NCBI GenBank assembly: GCA_026225475.1
Contig: JAMFSU010000131.1
Span: forward strand, 19,123-83,122
Length of the DNA: 64,000 nucleotides
Reading direction: 5' to 3'
Source of the DNA: Duganella sp.
Lineage (GTDB): Bacteria; Pseudomonadota; Gammaproteobacteria; Burkholderiales; Burkholderiaceae_D
This document shows, piece after piece, positions 37,862-48,020 of the stretch. A program made the position numbers and the translations under genes. Under the pieces are notes generated by a model that saw nothing but the letters and a program-made list of their open reading frames with translations, searched no databases and was not told where the DNA came from. Each line of letters opens with the position of its first letter. The first letter of the stretch is position 1.

Positions 37862-39040
37862 ATGACAACAGCTCTCACCAATCTGCTGGATCTGGATCCC
37901 GCGCAGCTCGTCGCTTATTGTGGCGAGTTGGGTGAGAAGCCGTTTCGCGCCAAGCAATTGCAGCGCTGGATACATCAATATGGTGTGGCCAGTTTCGCTG
38001 ATATGACTGATCTGGCCAAATCGTTGCGCGAAAAATTGAGTACGCGCGCCTTTGTGGCTGCACCCGCCGTTATTAGTGACCATACTTCGACCGACGGCAC
38101 CCGCAAATGGCTGGTCGACGTCGGTAACGGCAATGCCGTTGAAACGGTATTCATCCCTGAAGAAACGCGCGGTACCTTGTGTATTTCCACGCAGGCAGGC
38201 TGTGCGGTCAATTGCCGCTTCTGCTCGACTGGAAAGCAAGGCTTCAACCGCAATTTGAGCGTGGCTGAAATCATCGGCCAGCTTTGGATGGCTGAATTTG
38301 AATTGCGCAAGACCAAGGGCATCGAAGCTGGTCCCAAGGGTGAGCGGCAAATCACCAATGTGGTGATGATGGGCATGGGCGAGCCTTTGCTCAATTTTGA
38401 GCCGACCGTGACGGCCTTGAAGCTGATGCTCGATGACAACGCCTATGGCTTGTCGCGTCGTCGCGTGACGCTGTCGACCAGCGGCGTGGTGCCCATGATC
38501 GACAAGCTGTCCCAGGAGTGCCCGGTGGCGCTGGCGGTATCGCTGCATGCGTCCAATGATGTCTTGCGCGATGGGCTGATTCCTCTGAATAAAAAATATC
38601 CGCTGCATGAATTGATGGCGGCGTGCAAACGCTACCTTGAGTTCGCACCGCGTGATTTCGTTACCTTCGAATATTGCATGCTCGATGGCGTCAACGACAG
38701 CGACGCGCATGCGCGTGAGCTGGTGGCCTTGGTGCAAGGGCGTAGCGGTGGTGTCGCGGTACCGTGCAAGTTCAATCTGATCCCGTTTAATCCATTTCCG
38801 GAGTCGGGGCTCAAGCGTTCGCACAATCCGCGCATCAAGGCATTCGCCCAAGTCCTGATGGACGCGGGGATTGTCACCACGATCCGCAAGACGCGCGGCG
38901 ATGATATTGATGCAGCCTGTGGTCAATTGGCCGGTGAGGTAAAGGATCGCACGCGGGTACAGGAACGCATGCAGAAGATGACGGAGTATCAACAGAAATT
39001 CGGCAAGGATTTTGGCCGCATTGTGGAAATTTCCGGTTGA
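37862..39040 (+). CDS. rlmN: Dual-specificity 23S rRNA/tRNA (adenine-C2)-methyltransferase RlmN
   Basis: 392 residues from the ATG at 37862. Radical SAM cluster CAVNCRFC with QGFNRNL next to it. Methyl-carrying cysteine in [12 protein letters not shown] and conserved [10 protein letters not shown]. Methylates A2503 of 23S rRNA and A37 of some tRNAs. It follows ndk by 76 nt and ends 3 nt before the decayed pilF relic. Confidence 0.96.
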   Translation: MTTALTNLLDLDPAQLVAYCGELGEKPFRAKQLQRWIHQYGVASFADMTDLAKSLREKLSTRAFVAAPAVISDHTSTDGTRKWLVDVGNGNAVETVFIPEETRGTLCISTQAGCAVNCRFCSTGKQGFNRNLSVAEIIGQLWMAEFELRKTKGIEAGPKGERQITNVVMMGMGEPLLNFEPTVTALKLMLDDNAYGLSRRRVTLSTSGVVPMIDKLSQECPVALAVSLHASNDVLRDGLIPLNKKYPLHELMAACKRYLEFAPRDFVTFEYCMLDGVNDSDAHARELVALVQGRSGGVAVPCKFNLIPFNPFPESGLKRSHNPRIKAFAQVLMDAGIVTTIRKTRGDDIDAACGQLAGEVKDRTRVQERMQKMTEYQQKFGKDFGRIVEISG

Positions 39041-39043
39041 GGT

Positions 39044-39365
39044 ATGGCGCACACAACTGTGCTGTCATCTTTTATCGGTAGTCGTGTATGCCGCAGTGTC
39101 GCTGTGTCAGGCGTGGTCCTCGTGGTGATCAATGTGAATTTGAGTAAATTGTATTTGGATCGGATGAAATGCGGTGGGACGCGTGTTCAACTCGGTCTGG
39201 CAGAAAAATGATGTTTTGTTGGACGGGGGGCTCAGCTTCGCCAACAAGATTGAACGTAAACTAGACAATCAAGCAGCCGAAAATGATCTGGCGGTGCAGT
39301 TGCATCGCCGCTATTCGTCTTCGTCAGAATACGCGGCTTATCGACGTGGAGCATTGGATGAGTGA
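39044..39365 (+). pseudogene. Decayed pilF/pilW (type IV pilus TPR lipoprotein) relic
   Basis: In related Burkholderiales a PilF/PilW TPR lipoprotein gene sits between rlmN and rodZ. Here only fragments remain. 39044-39211 reads MAHTTVLSSFIGSRVCRSV..., signal-like, then LSKLYLDRM, and stops. In another frame 39174-39365 reads ...IERKLDNQAAENDLAVQLHR, then RYSSSSEYAAYRRGALDE, which resembles the C-terminal helix of PilF (QLRRRFPxSxEYxA). The middle (TPR repeats) is missing and the frame shifts. The C-terminal stop overlaps the rodZ start. Identification is by motif recall and position. Confidence 0.6.
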
Positions 39366-40392
39366 TCAGCAGGAAAATGTGGCGCAGGTGTCGGGATTTG
39401 TTTCCGGACTGGACGAGACCAGTCCGTCATTGCCTGGTGCCTTGTTGGCAGCGCAACGGCAAGCCAAGGGTTGGTCGGTGGAGCATGTGGCGAGCCAATT
39501 GAAGTTCGCTGCGCGCCAGGTGGCGGCGCTGGAAGCTGAAAATTATGCTGCCTTGCCAGGTCCAGTGATCGTGCGCGGTTTTGTGCGTGCCTATGCCAAA
39601 TTGCTCGGCATGGATGCCAATGCCTTGGTTGCTTTGTTGCCTCAGGAAAATGCTACGCCAGGTGAGCGCATTACGCCGCAACGCACTTTGTCGACGCCAT
39701 TTTCGGAGTCTCCTCTGCCTTTGGGGAATCGCAAAAAGCTGTCGCCGTTGTGGTTCGTTGGCGGTGTGCTGGTGGTGGTTTTCGCTGGCGCGGCGGCGCT
39801 GTTGCATAACACCGATTTGTCGAACAAACTGCCGCAGTTTGCCTGGTTCAAGCATGACAGCGCACCGTCTGTGACTCAGGATGATGCCGCTGTGCAAACG
39901 CCACCTGATCAGGCTGAGTTGCCGCCGGAAGTACAGGATAGTGCCGATCACGGCAAGTCGGAAAAGAACGACGCCGCGACCGATGCTGCTGCCACTACGC
40001 CCAATTCGTCGATCACGGCGGTCTCCGAGAAGGTCGATGCAGCCGATGTGATGCCTGCTGCGCAGTCGCCAGCGGTTGCCGCAAAGCCCGTGGTAGCGGC
40101 ACCGGCAGTCAATTCAGCTTCGCAAGTGACCGGCAATTTGAATATCAGCAAGAGTAAGGATTTGTTGCGTCTTAACTTCCGCGAAGACTCGTGGGTCGAA
40201 ATTCGGCGTGGCGATAATTCGACCATGATTTCGCGTCTGCTCAAGGCCGGTACTGCCGAAGCGTTTGATATTACTGAGCCGGTGACATTGATCATTGGTA
40301 ATGTGGCCGGTGTTGATGCCAGCTTGCGCGGTGCTAAACTCGATTTGCAGGCAAGCAACAATAGCAATGTGGCGCGCTTGAATCTGAAATAG
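39358..40392 (+). CDS. rodZ: RodZ, cytoskeletal membrane protein (HTH and DUF4115)
   Basis: 344 residues from the ATG at 39358, with GGAG 8 nt upstream; the longer frame from 39283 reads through the pilF relic. Cytoplasmic HTH_25 domain (LLAAQRQAKGWSVEHVASQL ... ALPGPVIVRGFVRAYA), one transmembrane helix (LSPLWFVGGVLVVVFAGAAA), an Ala/Thr-rich periplasmic linker, and a C-terminal DUF4115 beta domain (LLRLNFREDSWVEIRRGDN). RodZ links MreB to the wall-elongation machinery. Followed 24 nt later by ispG. Confidence 0.9.
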   Translation: MSDQQENVAQVSGFVSGLDETSPSLPGALLAAQRQAKGWSVEHVASQLKFAARQVAALEAENYAALPGPVIVRGFVRAYAKLLGMDANALVALLPQENATPGERITPQRTLSTPFSESPLPLGNRKKLSPLWFVGGVLVVVFAGAAALLHNTDLSNKLPQFAWFKHDSAPSVTQDDAAVQTPPDQAELPPEVQDSADHGKSEKNDAATDAAATTPNSSITAVSEKVDAADVMPAAQSPAVAAKPVVAAPAVNSASQVTGNLNISKSKDLLRLNFREDSWVEIRRGDNSTMISRLLKAGTAEAFDITEPVTLIIGNVAGVDASLRGAKLDLQASNNSNVARLNLK

Positions 40393-40416
40393 CCGCACAA
40401 TTTTTATCTGATCTTT

Positions 40417-41685
40417 ATGTCCTCAACTTGCTTACCGATTGCCTCGGGCCCTACCGATCGTCTCCAGCGTCGTCGCGTGGTGATTAGTCATGGCGACCAT
40501 CAAGTGGTCGTCGGCGGGGGCGTGCCGGTGATGGTGCAGTCCATGACCAATACCGATACTGCCGATGCAATCGGTACCGCGATTCAAGTCAAGGACCTGG
40601 CGCGCGCAGGCTCTGAAGTCGTGCGCATTACGGTCAACTCGCCGGAAGCGGCAGCAGCAGTGCCTGCCATCCGTGAACAACTTGATCGCATGGGTGTGGA
40701 GGTGCCACTAGTTGGCGATTTTCATTATAACGGCCATACCTTGCTTAATGACTATCCTGATTGCGCGCGGGCGTTGTCGAAGTACCGCATTAATCCCGGT
40801 AATGTTGGCAAGGGTGCCAAACGCGATACTCAGTTTGCACAAATGATCGAAGTGGCTTGTCGTTACAATAAGCCGGTACGTATTGGTGTCAACTGGGGTA
40901 GTCTGGATCAGGTACTGCTGGCGCGTATCATGGATGAAAATGCACAACGCCAGGCGCCTTGGACGGCGCAGGCAGTGATGTATGAAGCACTGGTGACTTC
41001 TGCCATTGAAAATGCCCAGCGCGCTGAAGAACTGGGCCTGGGCGGTGACAAGATCATTCTGTCTTGCAAGGTATCCGGCGTGCAGGACTTAATCGCGGTC
41101 TATCGCGAACTGGCGCGGCGTTGTGACTATCCTTTGCATCTGGGATTGACTGAAGCTGGTATGGGCAGCAAGGGTATCGTGGCATCGACGGCAGCATTGT
41201 CGATTTTGCTGCAAGAAGGCATCGGTGACACCATCCGTATTTCGCTCACACCCGAGCCGGGTGGTGACCGTACCCGCGAAGTGATCGTCGGTCAGGAAAT
41301 CCTGCAAACCATGGGGCTGCGCAAGTTTACCCCGATGGTGATTGCCTGCCCTGGTTGCGGCCGTACGACCTCGACTGTCTTCCAGGATCTGGCCGATAAG
41401 ATTCAAACCTATCTGCGTGACCAGATGCCAATCTGGAAGGGTGTCTATCCTGGTGTCGAAAGCATGAACGTGGCCGTGATGGGCTGCATCGTCAACGGCC
41501 CGGGCGAATCCAAGCATGCCAACATCGGTATCAGTCTGCCCGGCACCGGCGAGTCGCCGGCAGCGCCTGTCTTTATTGATGGTGAAAAGCGGATGACCTT
41601 GCGCGGCGATCGCATTGCCGAAGAGTTCCAGGTTATCGTGCAGGAATACGTGCAAACGCATTACAACAAGCAAGCAACGGCCTAA
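40417..41685 (+). CDS. ispG: 4-hydroxy-3-methylbut-2-enyl diphosphate synthase (IspG/GcpE)
   Basis: 422 residues. N-terminal TIM barrel with [13 protein letters not shown]-terminal 4Fe-4S domain with ACPGCGRT and [11 protein letters not shown]. Converts MEcPP to HMBPP in the non-mevalonate isoprenoid pathway using reduced ferredoxin or flavodoxin. Its position after rodZ and before hisS is standard for proteobacteria. Confidence 0.97.
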   Translation: MSSTCLPIASGPTDRLQRRRVVISHGDHQVVVGGGVPVMVQSMTNTDTADAIGTAIQVKDLARAGSEVVRITVNSPEAAAAVPAIREQLDRMGVEVPLVGDFHYNGHTLLNDYPDCARALSKYRINPGNVGKGAKRDTQFAQMIEVACRYNKPVRIGVNWGSLDQVLLARIMDENAQRQAPWTAQAVMYEALVTSAIENAQRAEELGLGGDKIILSCKVSGVQDLIAVYRELARRCDYPLHLGLTEAGMGSKGIVASTAALSILLQEGIGDTIRISLTPEPGGDRTREVIVGQEILQTMGLRKFTPMVIACPGCGRTTSTVFQDLADKIQTYLRDQMPIWKGVYPGVESMNVAVMGCIVNGPGESKHANIGISLPGTGESPAAPVFIDGEKRMTLRGDRIAEEFQVIVQEYVQTHYNKQATA

Positions 41686-41750
41686 GCGCCACCTAAGAGG
41701 CAAGGCCGCACTGGCGGCAGCCGTTTGAACCAACTTTATTGAAGTCCAGC

Positions 41751-43115
41751 ATGTCTGAAAACAAGAAAATCGAAAAAATCGTCGGCGTCAAAGGCATGAA
41801 CGATATTTTGCCGGTCGATGCGCCGTTGTGGGAATTGTTTGAAAACACCGTGCATTCGGTGCTCAAGAGTTATGGTTTTCAGCAAATTCGTACCCCGATC
41901 GTCGAACCTACAGCCTTGTTTTCTCGTGGCCTCGGTGCTGTTACTGATATCGTCGAAAAGGAAATGTATTCGTTCACCGATTCGATGAACGGCGACAACC
42001 TGACCTTGCGTCCGGAAAGCACTGCCAGTGTGGTGCGCGCAGCACTCGAACATAATCTCACCTACGACGGCCCTAAGCGGCTTTGGTATTCCGGTCCGAT
42101 GTTCCGTCATGAACGTCCGCAACGCGGCCGCTATCGTCAGTTTCATCAGGTTGGCGCAGAAGCGCTCGGTTTCACCGGTCCCGATATCGATGCCGAGCTG
42201 ATCATGTTGTGCCTGCGTCTGTGGGATGACCTTGGTCTGCAAGATATCCGTCTCGAACTCAATTCCATTGGTGATGCGGAAGAGCGCAACAAGCATAGAG
42301 CTGACTTGATTGCTTATTTTGAACAGCATAAGGACTTGCTCGATGGCGATGCCCAGCGTCGCTTGTATTCGAATCCGTTGCGGATTCTTGATACCAAGAA
42401 TCCGGCCATGCAAGACATGGTCAATGGTGCACCGAAGCTGCTCGATTATCTCGGTGAAGAATCGCGTGCACATTTCGAAGGCGTGCAAAAGATTTTGAAT
42501 CACAATAATGTGCCGTTCACGATCAATCCGCGTCTGGTACGTGGCATGGATTATTACAACCGCACCGTATTTGAATGGGTGACCGATCAGCTTGGCTCGC
42601 AAGGCACGGTCTGCGGCGGTGGTCGTTACGATCCGTTGGTGGAAATGTTTGGCGGCAAAGCCACGCCGGCTTGCGGTTTTGCCATGGGAGTGGAGCGTTT
42701 GCTGGAGTTGATGAAGGCTAACGGCGAACAATACGCGCCAAATCAATGCGATATCTATCTCGTGCATCAAGGAGAGGCCGCACAATTGCAAGCTTTTGTC
42801 ATGGCGGAAAGATTACGGGGTGCCGGACTGGATGTTGTGCTACATTGCGCATCGGCGAGTGCTGGCAGCAGTTTCAAGGCGCAAATGAAGAGGGCTGACG
42901 GCAGCGGTGCCGCATTTGCGGTCATTATTGGCGAAGATGAAGTAATCAACGCCACTGCGACCGTGAAAAACCTGCGGACAGAAGAGGCGCAAAGCAATCA
43001 GGTCACGATCGCCTTTGATGCTGTGCCTGACTATGTAGTCGATCAGATCGTCGGTGATCACGGCCACGATCATGGTCATGACCACAGCCACGAGCATGTG
43101 CACTATCGTCCGTAA
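41751..43115 (+). CDS. hisS: Histidyl-tRNA synthetase with His-rich C-terminal tail
   Basis: 454 residues from the ATG at 41751; the frame extends to a TTG at 41739. Class II core: motif 2 region [17 protein letters not shown], histidine-binding [23 protein letters not shown], and motif 3 [13 protein letters not shown], then the anticodon-binding domain. After the domain ends at about YVVDQIVG there is a tail [20 protein letters not shown] with eight histidines in twenty residues, absent from most HisRS. The tail could bind Zn/Ni/Cu. It also makes completion of the protein depend on charged tRNA-His. Confidence 0.96.
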   Translation: MSENKKIEKIVGVKGMNDILPVDAPLWELFENTVHSVLKSYGFQQIRTPIVEPTALFSRGLGAVTDIVEKEMYSFTDSMNGDNLTLRPESTASVVRAALEHNLTYDGPKRLWYSGPMFRHERPQRGRYRQFHQVGAEALGFTGPDIDAELIMLCLRLWDDLGLQDIRLELNSIGDAEERNKHRADLIAYFEQHKDLLDGDAQRRLYSNPLRILDTKNPAMQDMVNGAPKLLDYLGEESRAHFEGVQKILNHNNVPFTINPRLVRGMDYYNRTVFEWVTDQLGSQGTVCGGGRYDPLVEMFGGKATPACGFAMGVERLLELMKANGEQYAPNQCDIYLVHQGEAAQLQAFVMAERLRGAGLDVVLHCASASAGSSFKAQMKRADGSGAAFAVIIGEDEVINATATVKNLRTEEAQSNQVTIAFDAVPDYVVDQIVGDHGHDHGHDHSHEHVHYRP

Positions 43116-43167
43116 TCTTGCGGATCGAAGCAGTTTTCAATTCACGCTTACTTTTTAGATAATTTTC

Positions 43168-43818
43168 ATGGCATACGATCACGAAGAACAAGAGCAGCTA
43201 GCTTCCATTAAGGCATTTTGGAGCAGTTACGGCAATATCCTGACCTGGTTGTTGATCGTCGTGTTGGCCGCCTATGGTGCCTGGAGCGGCTGGGGTATTT
43301 ATCAGGGCCGTCAGGCGCGCCAGGCTTCGCAACTGTACGACGAGCAACAGAAAGCGGCTGACGTTAAGGATAATGCCAAGGTATTGCGCGCAGCGACCGA
43401 CATTCAGGATAAGTTCGGCGGTACGGTGTATGCACAAATGAGTGCGTTGGTCGCGGCAAAAGTGGCGTTTGATGCCAATGATGCCGACAATGCCAAGAAG
43501 CAATTGCAATGGGTGATCGACCATGGTCATGACGCAGAATACAAAGCTATTGCCTCGATTCGCCTGGCGGGAATCTTACTCGATGCCAAGGCCTACGACG
43601 ATGCATTGAAGTTGCTGGCGGGAGACTTTCCGGCCCAGTTTGCTGGTGCTGTGGCTGATCGCAAGGGGGATATTCAGGTAGCCCAAGACAAGCGCGAGGA
43701 TGCGCGCAAGTCCTATCAACAGGCGCTCGACAAGACAGATGAACGTAATCCTGGTCGCCAACTGATCCAATTGAAGCTCGATGCCATTGGTGGTGCTCCT
43801 GCCAGTGCCGCGGCTTGA
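43168..43818 (+). CDS. yfgM: YfgM-like TPR protein, inner-membrane anchored
   Basis: 216 residues. Cytoplasmic start MAYDHEEQEQLASIKAFW, one transmembrane helix (ILTWLLIVVLAAYGAW), and a periplasmic TPR_21-type helical domain. YfgM partners with PpiD and the Sec translocon in E. coli and is encoded between hisS and bamB, as here. The stop overlaps a possible TTG start for bamB, but the accepted bamB start is downstream. Confidence 0.9.
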   Translation: MAYDHEEQEQLASIKAFWSSYGNILTWLLIVVLAAYGAWSGWGIYQGRQARQASQLYDEQQKAADVKDNAKVLRAATDIQDKFGGTVYAQMSALVAAKVAFDANDADNAKKQLQWVIDHGHDAEYKAIASIRLAGILLDAKAYDDALKLLAGDFPAQFAGAVADRKGDIQVAQDKREDARKSYQQALDKTDERNPGRQLIQLKLDAIGGAPASAAA

Positions 43819-43862
43819 TCACCATCCCCCACATCGTGAAATTCGGTAGAGGAAACAATAAT

Positions 43863-45035
43863 ATGGTTCGTGAGTCACAAATGGCGTTCCCACACGCTGC
43901 TTCTCTGGCAGTGAAACTGAGTGCGCTGGCGGCGGTTGCCGTGTTGTCTGGTTGCTCGCTGTTTTCGAGCAAGAAGGAAGTCAATCCACCGGCACCATTG
44001 GTCGAATTCAAGCAAGCTTTGAAGACCCAGACGGTCTGGACGGCATCCGTTGGCAAAGCTGATGTGTTCCAGTTTACGCCTGTCTATGCTGGTGACAGCG
44101 TGTATGCAGCTGCCGCCAACGGCACGCTACTGCGACTCAATGCTGTTACTGGCAAGGAAATCTGGCGTATTAAGGCCGCTACGCCGTTGACGGCTGGCGT
44201 TGGTAGCGATGGCGCGACGGTTGCCGTGGTCGGTGAAAAGGGTCAGGTTCAGGCCTTTGACACCAGCGGCAAGTTGCTGTGGAAAGTACAGGCATCGAGC
44301 GAAGTATTGTCGGCACCGGTGGTTGGTCAAGGCGTCGTGATCGTACGCAGCATCGATAATCGCATCACTGCATTTGATGCTGAAAATGGCAGCCGCCGCT
44401 GGACTATATTGCGTCCGTTGCCAACGCTGACCTTGCGTACCTCACCCGGTATGGTGATGGATGCACAATCGGTCTACGTGGCGTTGCCTGGTGGTCGCTT
44501 GACAGCGCTGGCATTGAACAATGGCGGTGCGCGTTGGGAAGTCGTTGTTGGCGATCCGCGCGGCACCACCGAGCTGGAACGGATAGCCGATGTCTCCGGT
44601 GTACCGGCATTGGGCGTGCGTGACGTGTGCGCGGTCGCCTATCAGGGGCGTATTGCTTGTTTCGATATTAATAATGGCAATCTGCGTTGGGGTAAGGCGT
44701 ATTCAAGTGCATCGGGCCTGACGTTGGATGGTCAATATGTGTTCTCCGCCGACGATAAGGGGGGGGTGACTGAATTCACGCGCGATACCGGCGTTTCGGT
44801 GTGGTACAACAACAAGTTGGCGTATCGTTCGTTGACGCCGCCGATTGCGGTTGGCAAGGCGGTCGCGGTGGGCGATTATCAGGGTTACATCCATTTCCTG
44901 TCACGTGACGATGGCGCTATGCTCGCTCGCATAAGTACCGATGGTAGTCCTATTCTGGCAACGCCGATTGCCGCTGGGCAATCCGTCGTTTTTCAAACTC
45001 AAGCAGGAACAGTTGTCGCTTTAGCGGCAGAATAA
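43863..45035 (+). CDS. bamB: BamB, outer-membrane assembly lipoprotein
   Basis: 390 residues from the ATG at 43863, which has AGAGGA 9 nt upstream; the open frame reaches a TTG at 43815 inside yfgM. Lipobox AVLSGC, then a PQQ-type beta-propeller with repeats such as GKEIWRIKA, GKLLWKVQA and GSRRWTIL. BamB joins BamA in inserting beta-barrel proteins. Located between yfgM and der, as in E. coli. Confidence 0.94.
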   Translation: MVRESQMAFPHAASLAVKLSALAAVAVLSGCSLFSSKKEVNPPAPLVEFKQALKTQTVWTASVGKADVFQFTPVYAGDSVYAAAANGTLLRLNAVTGKEIWRIKAATPLTAGVGSDGATVAVVGEKGQVQAFDTSGKLLWKVQASSEVLSAPVVGQGVVIVRSIDNRITAFDAENGSRRWTILRPLPTLTLRTSPGMVMDAQSVYVALPGGRLTALALNNGGARWEVVVGDPRGTTELERIADVSGVPALGVRDVCAVAYQGRIACFDINNGNLRWGKAYSSASGLTLDGQYVFSADDKGGVTEFTRDTGVSVWYNNKLAYRSLTPPIAVGKAVAVGDYQGYIHFLSRDDGAMLARISTDGSPILATPIAAGQSVVFQTQAGTVVALAAE

Positions 45036-45041
45036 AATTTA

Positions 45042-46382
45042 ATGAAGCCGGTTATTGCACTTGTTGGTCGTCCCAATGTCGGTAAGTCGACATTGTTTAA
45101 TCGGCTCACCCGCTCACGTGATGCGCTGGTCGCAGACTTGCCCGGGCTGACCCGGGATCGTCACTATGGCGAAGGCCGTGTGGGTGAACGTCCGTTTTTG
45201 GTGATTGATACAGGAGGTTTCGAGCCTGTCGCCAAAGAGGGGATCATGTTTGAAATGGCTAAGCAGACCAAGCAAGCAGTGGTCGAGGCCGATGTGGTGA
45301 TTTTTATTGTCGATGGGCGCCAAGGTTTGACGCCACATGACAAAACCATCACTGATTTTCTGCGCAAGTCGGGACGTTCGGTGATGCTGGTGGTTAACAA
45401 GTCAGAGGGGATGAAGTACACCTCGGTGACAGCCGATTTCTACGAACTCGGACTCGGCGATCCGTATGTGATTTCCGCTGCACATGGCGACGGCGTCTCC
45501 GATCTTGTTGATGAGTCACTCGACATCGCATTGGCACAACGTCCCGACCTCGGAGAAGAAGTCGATGTCGCTCACGGCATCAAGATCGCCATTGTCGGCC
45601 GTCCGAATGTGGGCAAGTCGACGCTGGTCAATACACTACTCGGCGAAGAGCGCGTCATCGCGTTCGACATGCCGGGCACCACGCGCGACTCGATTGAAAT
45701 TCCATTTGAGCGCGAGGGCAAGCAATACACATTGATCGACACAGCAGGTATCCGTCGGCGTGGCAAAGTGTTTGAGGCTATCGAAAAATTCTCGGTGGTG
45801 AAGACGCTGCAGTCGATTTCGGAAACCAATGTCGTTTTGTTGCTGCTTGACGCACAACAGGATATATCCGAACAAGACGCTCATATTGCCGGCTTCGTGC
45901 TCGAATCGGGCAGGGCGCTGGTGGTCGGCGTCAATAAATGGGATGGCTTGCAAAGCGACCGCCGCGATGAGATCAAGATGGACCTGGAGCGCAAGCTCAG
46001 CTTCTTGTCGTTTGCCAAGTTTCACTTCATTTCTGCACTCAAGTCGACCGGTATTGGTCCCGTGATGAAATCCATCGATTCGGCCTACGCTGCCGCGATG
46101 TCCAATCTAACCACGCCGAAATTGACGCGGGCATTGATCGAAGCGGTCGAGCATCAACAGCCGCGTCGCAAGGGCTCAATCCGTCCGAAGTTGCGCTACG
46201 CCCATCAGGGCGGCATGAATCCACCGATTGTAGTGATCCACGGTAATGCGCTTGAGGGTATCGACGACGGCTATAAACGTTATCTCGAAAAACATTTTCG
46301 TGAAACTTTCTCGCTGGTTGGCACTCCACTGCGTATCGAGTTCCGCTCGAGCAAGAATCCTTTCATTCGCCAAGATAAATAA
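45042..46382 (+). CDS. der: Der (EngA), double-GTPase ribosome assembly factor
   Basis: 446 residues with two tandem G domains, each with GRPNVGKST (near residues 8 and 187), DTGGF/DTAGI switch motifs and NKS / NKWD specificity motifs, then a KH-like C-terminal domain. Essential for 50S subunit maturation. Starts 6 nt after bamB. Confidence 0.97.
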   Translation: MKPVIALVGRPNVGKSTLFNRLTRSRDALVADLPGLTRDRHYGEGRVGERPFLVIDTGGFEPVAKEGIMFEMAKQTKQAVVEADVVIFIVDGRQGLTPHDKTITDFLRKSGRSVMLVVNKSEGMKYTSVTADFYELGLGDPYVISAAHGDGVSDLVDESLDIALAQRPDLGEEVDVAHGIKIAIVGRPNVGKSTLVNTLLGEERVIAFDMPGTTRDSIEIPFEREGKQYTLIDTAGIRRRGKVFEAIEKFSVVKTLQSISETNVVLLLLDAQQDISEQDAHIAGFVLESGRALVVGVNKWDGLQSDRRDEIKMDLERKLSFLSFAKFHFISALKSTGIGPVMKSIDSAYAAAMSNLTTPKLTRALIEAVEHQQPRRKGSIRPKLRYAHQGGMNPPIVVIHGNALEGIDDGYKRYLEKHFRETFSLVGTPLRIEFRSSKNPFIRQDK

Positions 46383-46393
46383 GTCACGATTTC

Positions 46394-46422
46394 TTGGCGC
46401 TACAAGGGAAATCGTTTACATT
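46394..46422 (+). promoter_or_regulatory. hfq: Candidate sigma-70 promoter for hfq
   Basis: TTGGCG (46394-46399), 17-bp spacer, TACATT (46417-46422), about 80 nt before the hfq start, in the 121-bp gap after der. Confidence 0.45.
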
Positions 46423-46503
46423 CATAACGCATAGATTGGTAAAGCACTTGAAATTTACTCAGGTGCCTCCAAATCCTAATCACAACAACACAGTGGAGCT
46501 GCC

Positions 46504-46743
46504 ATGAGCAACAAAGGGCAATTGTTACAAGACCCATTTCTTAACGCATTAAGAAAAGAGCACGTCCCCGTTTCCATTTACCTGGTAAATGGTATCAAAC
46601 TGCAAGGCCACGTGGAGTCATTTGACCAATACGTTGTGCTGCTGCGCAATACTGTTACACAAATGGTGTACAAACATGCCATTTCGACTGTGGTGCCAGC
46701 CCGTGCAGTCAATTTGAGCCTCGATTCGACAGAAGCTGAATAA
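46504..46743 (+). CDS. hfq: RNA chaperone Hfq
   Basis: 79 residues. Sm1 motif ([25 protein letters not shown] trimmed: [11 protein letters not shown]) and Sm2 motif [11 protein letters not shown], the near-universal Hfq signature with the RNA-binding Q and YKH residues. The short C-terminal tail is usual for betaproteobacteria. Strong GTGGAG site before the ATG. Hexameric, pairs small RNAs with mRNAs; upstream of hflX as in most proteobacteria. Confidence 0.97.
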   Translation: MSNKGQLLQDPFLNALRKEHVPVSIYLVNGIKLQGHVESFDQYVVLLRNTVTQMVYKHAISTVVPARAVNLSLDSTEAE

Positions 46744-46783
46744 TGGTTTTCCCAACCCGGCTTGATGCCGTGTGCCTTTTGTT

Positions 46784-47911
46784 ATGCGCGCCGCATTAGT
46801 CGGCTTGGATTTCGGTAAAAGCGATTTTGCCGCAAGTCTGGATGAATTGTTTCTGCTGGCCAAATCCGCTGGCGCCGAACCCGTTACTACCATTACGGGT
46901 AAGCGTGCCAGTCCGGATGCTGCATTGTTTGTCGGTTCAGGCAAGGCTCAGGAAGTTGCTGATGCGGTCTCGGATCTGCAACTCGACATCGTCATCTTCA
47001 ATCATGCCTTATCACCTGCGCAACAGCGTAATCTGGAGCGTTTGCTGCAGACTCGCGTGCTGGATCGGACTAGTCTTATTCTCGATATTTTTGCCCAGCG
47101 GGCTAAAAGCCACGAGGGTAAGGTTCAGGTTGAATTAGCACAGTTGCAGCATTTGTCGACGCGTCTGATTCGCGGCTGGACGCACTTGGAGCGGCAAAAG
47201 GGTGGTATTGGCCTGCGCGGTCCCGGTGAAACCCAGTTGGAAACTGATCGTCGCTTGCTTGGCGTGCGGGTCAAGTCGCTACGTGCCGTGCTTGATAAAT
47301 TGCGCCGACAGCATGCGACGCAACGGCGAGCACGCGGTCGTAATGATACTTTCTCGGTTTCATTGGTTGGTTATACCAATGCCGGCAAATCGACAGTATT
47401 CAACGCCATGGCCAAGGCTGGCGTGTATGCCGCGAATCAGTTGTTTGCCACCCTAGATACCACCTCGCGGCGGGTCTATCTTGGCGAAGTCGGGCATGTT
47501 GTTATTTCTGATACGGTTGGTTTCATCCGCGAACTACCGCATCAACTGGTGGCGGCATTCCGTGCAACGCTTGAGGAAACCATTCATGCCGACTTGCTGT
47601 TGCATGTTGTCGATGCGGCAAGTCCGGTGCGTATGGAGCAGATTGAGCAGGTTGATCTAGTCCTCAAGGAGATCGGCGCCGATCATATTCCGCAGATTTT
47701 TGTCTGGAATAAGATTGACGCTGCCGAGTTGGAACCGTCAGTCGAATATGACGAATATGGTAGAATCCGTCGGGTTTTTGTCAGTGCGAAAACCGGCGCG
47801 GGCCTGGACTTGTTGCGGCAGGCAATTGCCGAAGCACTACGGGCCACGATTGAGACGCGCAGAGCTGTGTTGTCTCAGGTTGATGATTCTCAAGATGTGC
47901 TCGCCCACTAG
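46784..47911 (+). CDS. hflX: HflX, ribosome-associated GTPase
   Basis: 375 residues from the ATG at 46784; a GTG four codons earlier is the alternative. N-terminal HflX domain with ALFVGSGKAQEV and FNHALSPAQQRNLE, a coiled linker (GLRGPGETQLETDRR), G domain with GYTNAGKSTVFN, DTVGFIRELP and NKID. Rescues and splits stalled or heat-damaged 70S ribosomes. Member of hfq-hflX-hflK-hflC. Confidence 0.95.
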   Translation: MRAALVGLDFGKSDFAASLDELFLLAKSAGAEPVTTITGKRASPDAALFVGSGKAQEVADAVSDLQLDIVIFNHALSPAQQRNLERLLQTRVLDRTSLILDIFAQRAKSHEGKVQVELAQLQHLSTRLIRGWTHLERQKGGIGLRGPGETQLETDRRLLGVRVKSLRAVLDKLRRQHATQRRARGRNDTFSVSLVGYTNAGKSTVFNAMAKAGVYAANQLFATLDTTSRRVYLGEVGHVVISDTVGFIRELPHQLVAAFRATLEETIHADLLLHVVDAASPVRMEQIEQVDLVLKEIGADHIPQIFVWNKIDAAELEPSVEYDEYGRIRRVFVSAKTGAGLDLLRQAIAEALRATIETRRAVLSQVDDSQDVLAH

Positions 47912-48020
47912 ATTGCAGCAGTGACCCGGTCGTTGGGATTTGGGTCGTCAGACTGGCAAGGTAGTCTCGTTGGCAAGCATTCCTGTTGATGCATTTATAT
48001 AATTAGGCCGATCGCAACGC

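Noticed and set aside
39174..39365. 63-codon frame as an intact small gene
   Set aside because: It resembles only the C-terminal end of PilF and is out of frame with the signal-like start, so it is treated as part of a relic.
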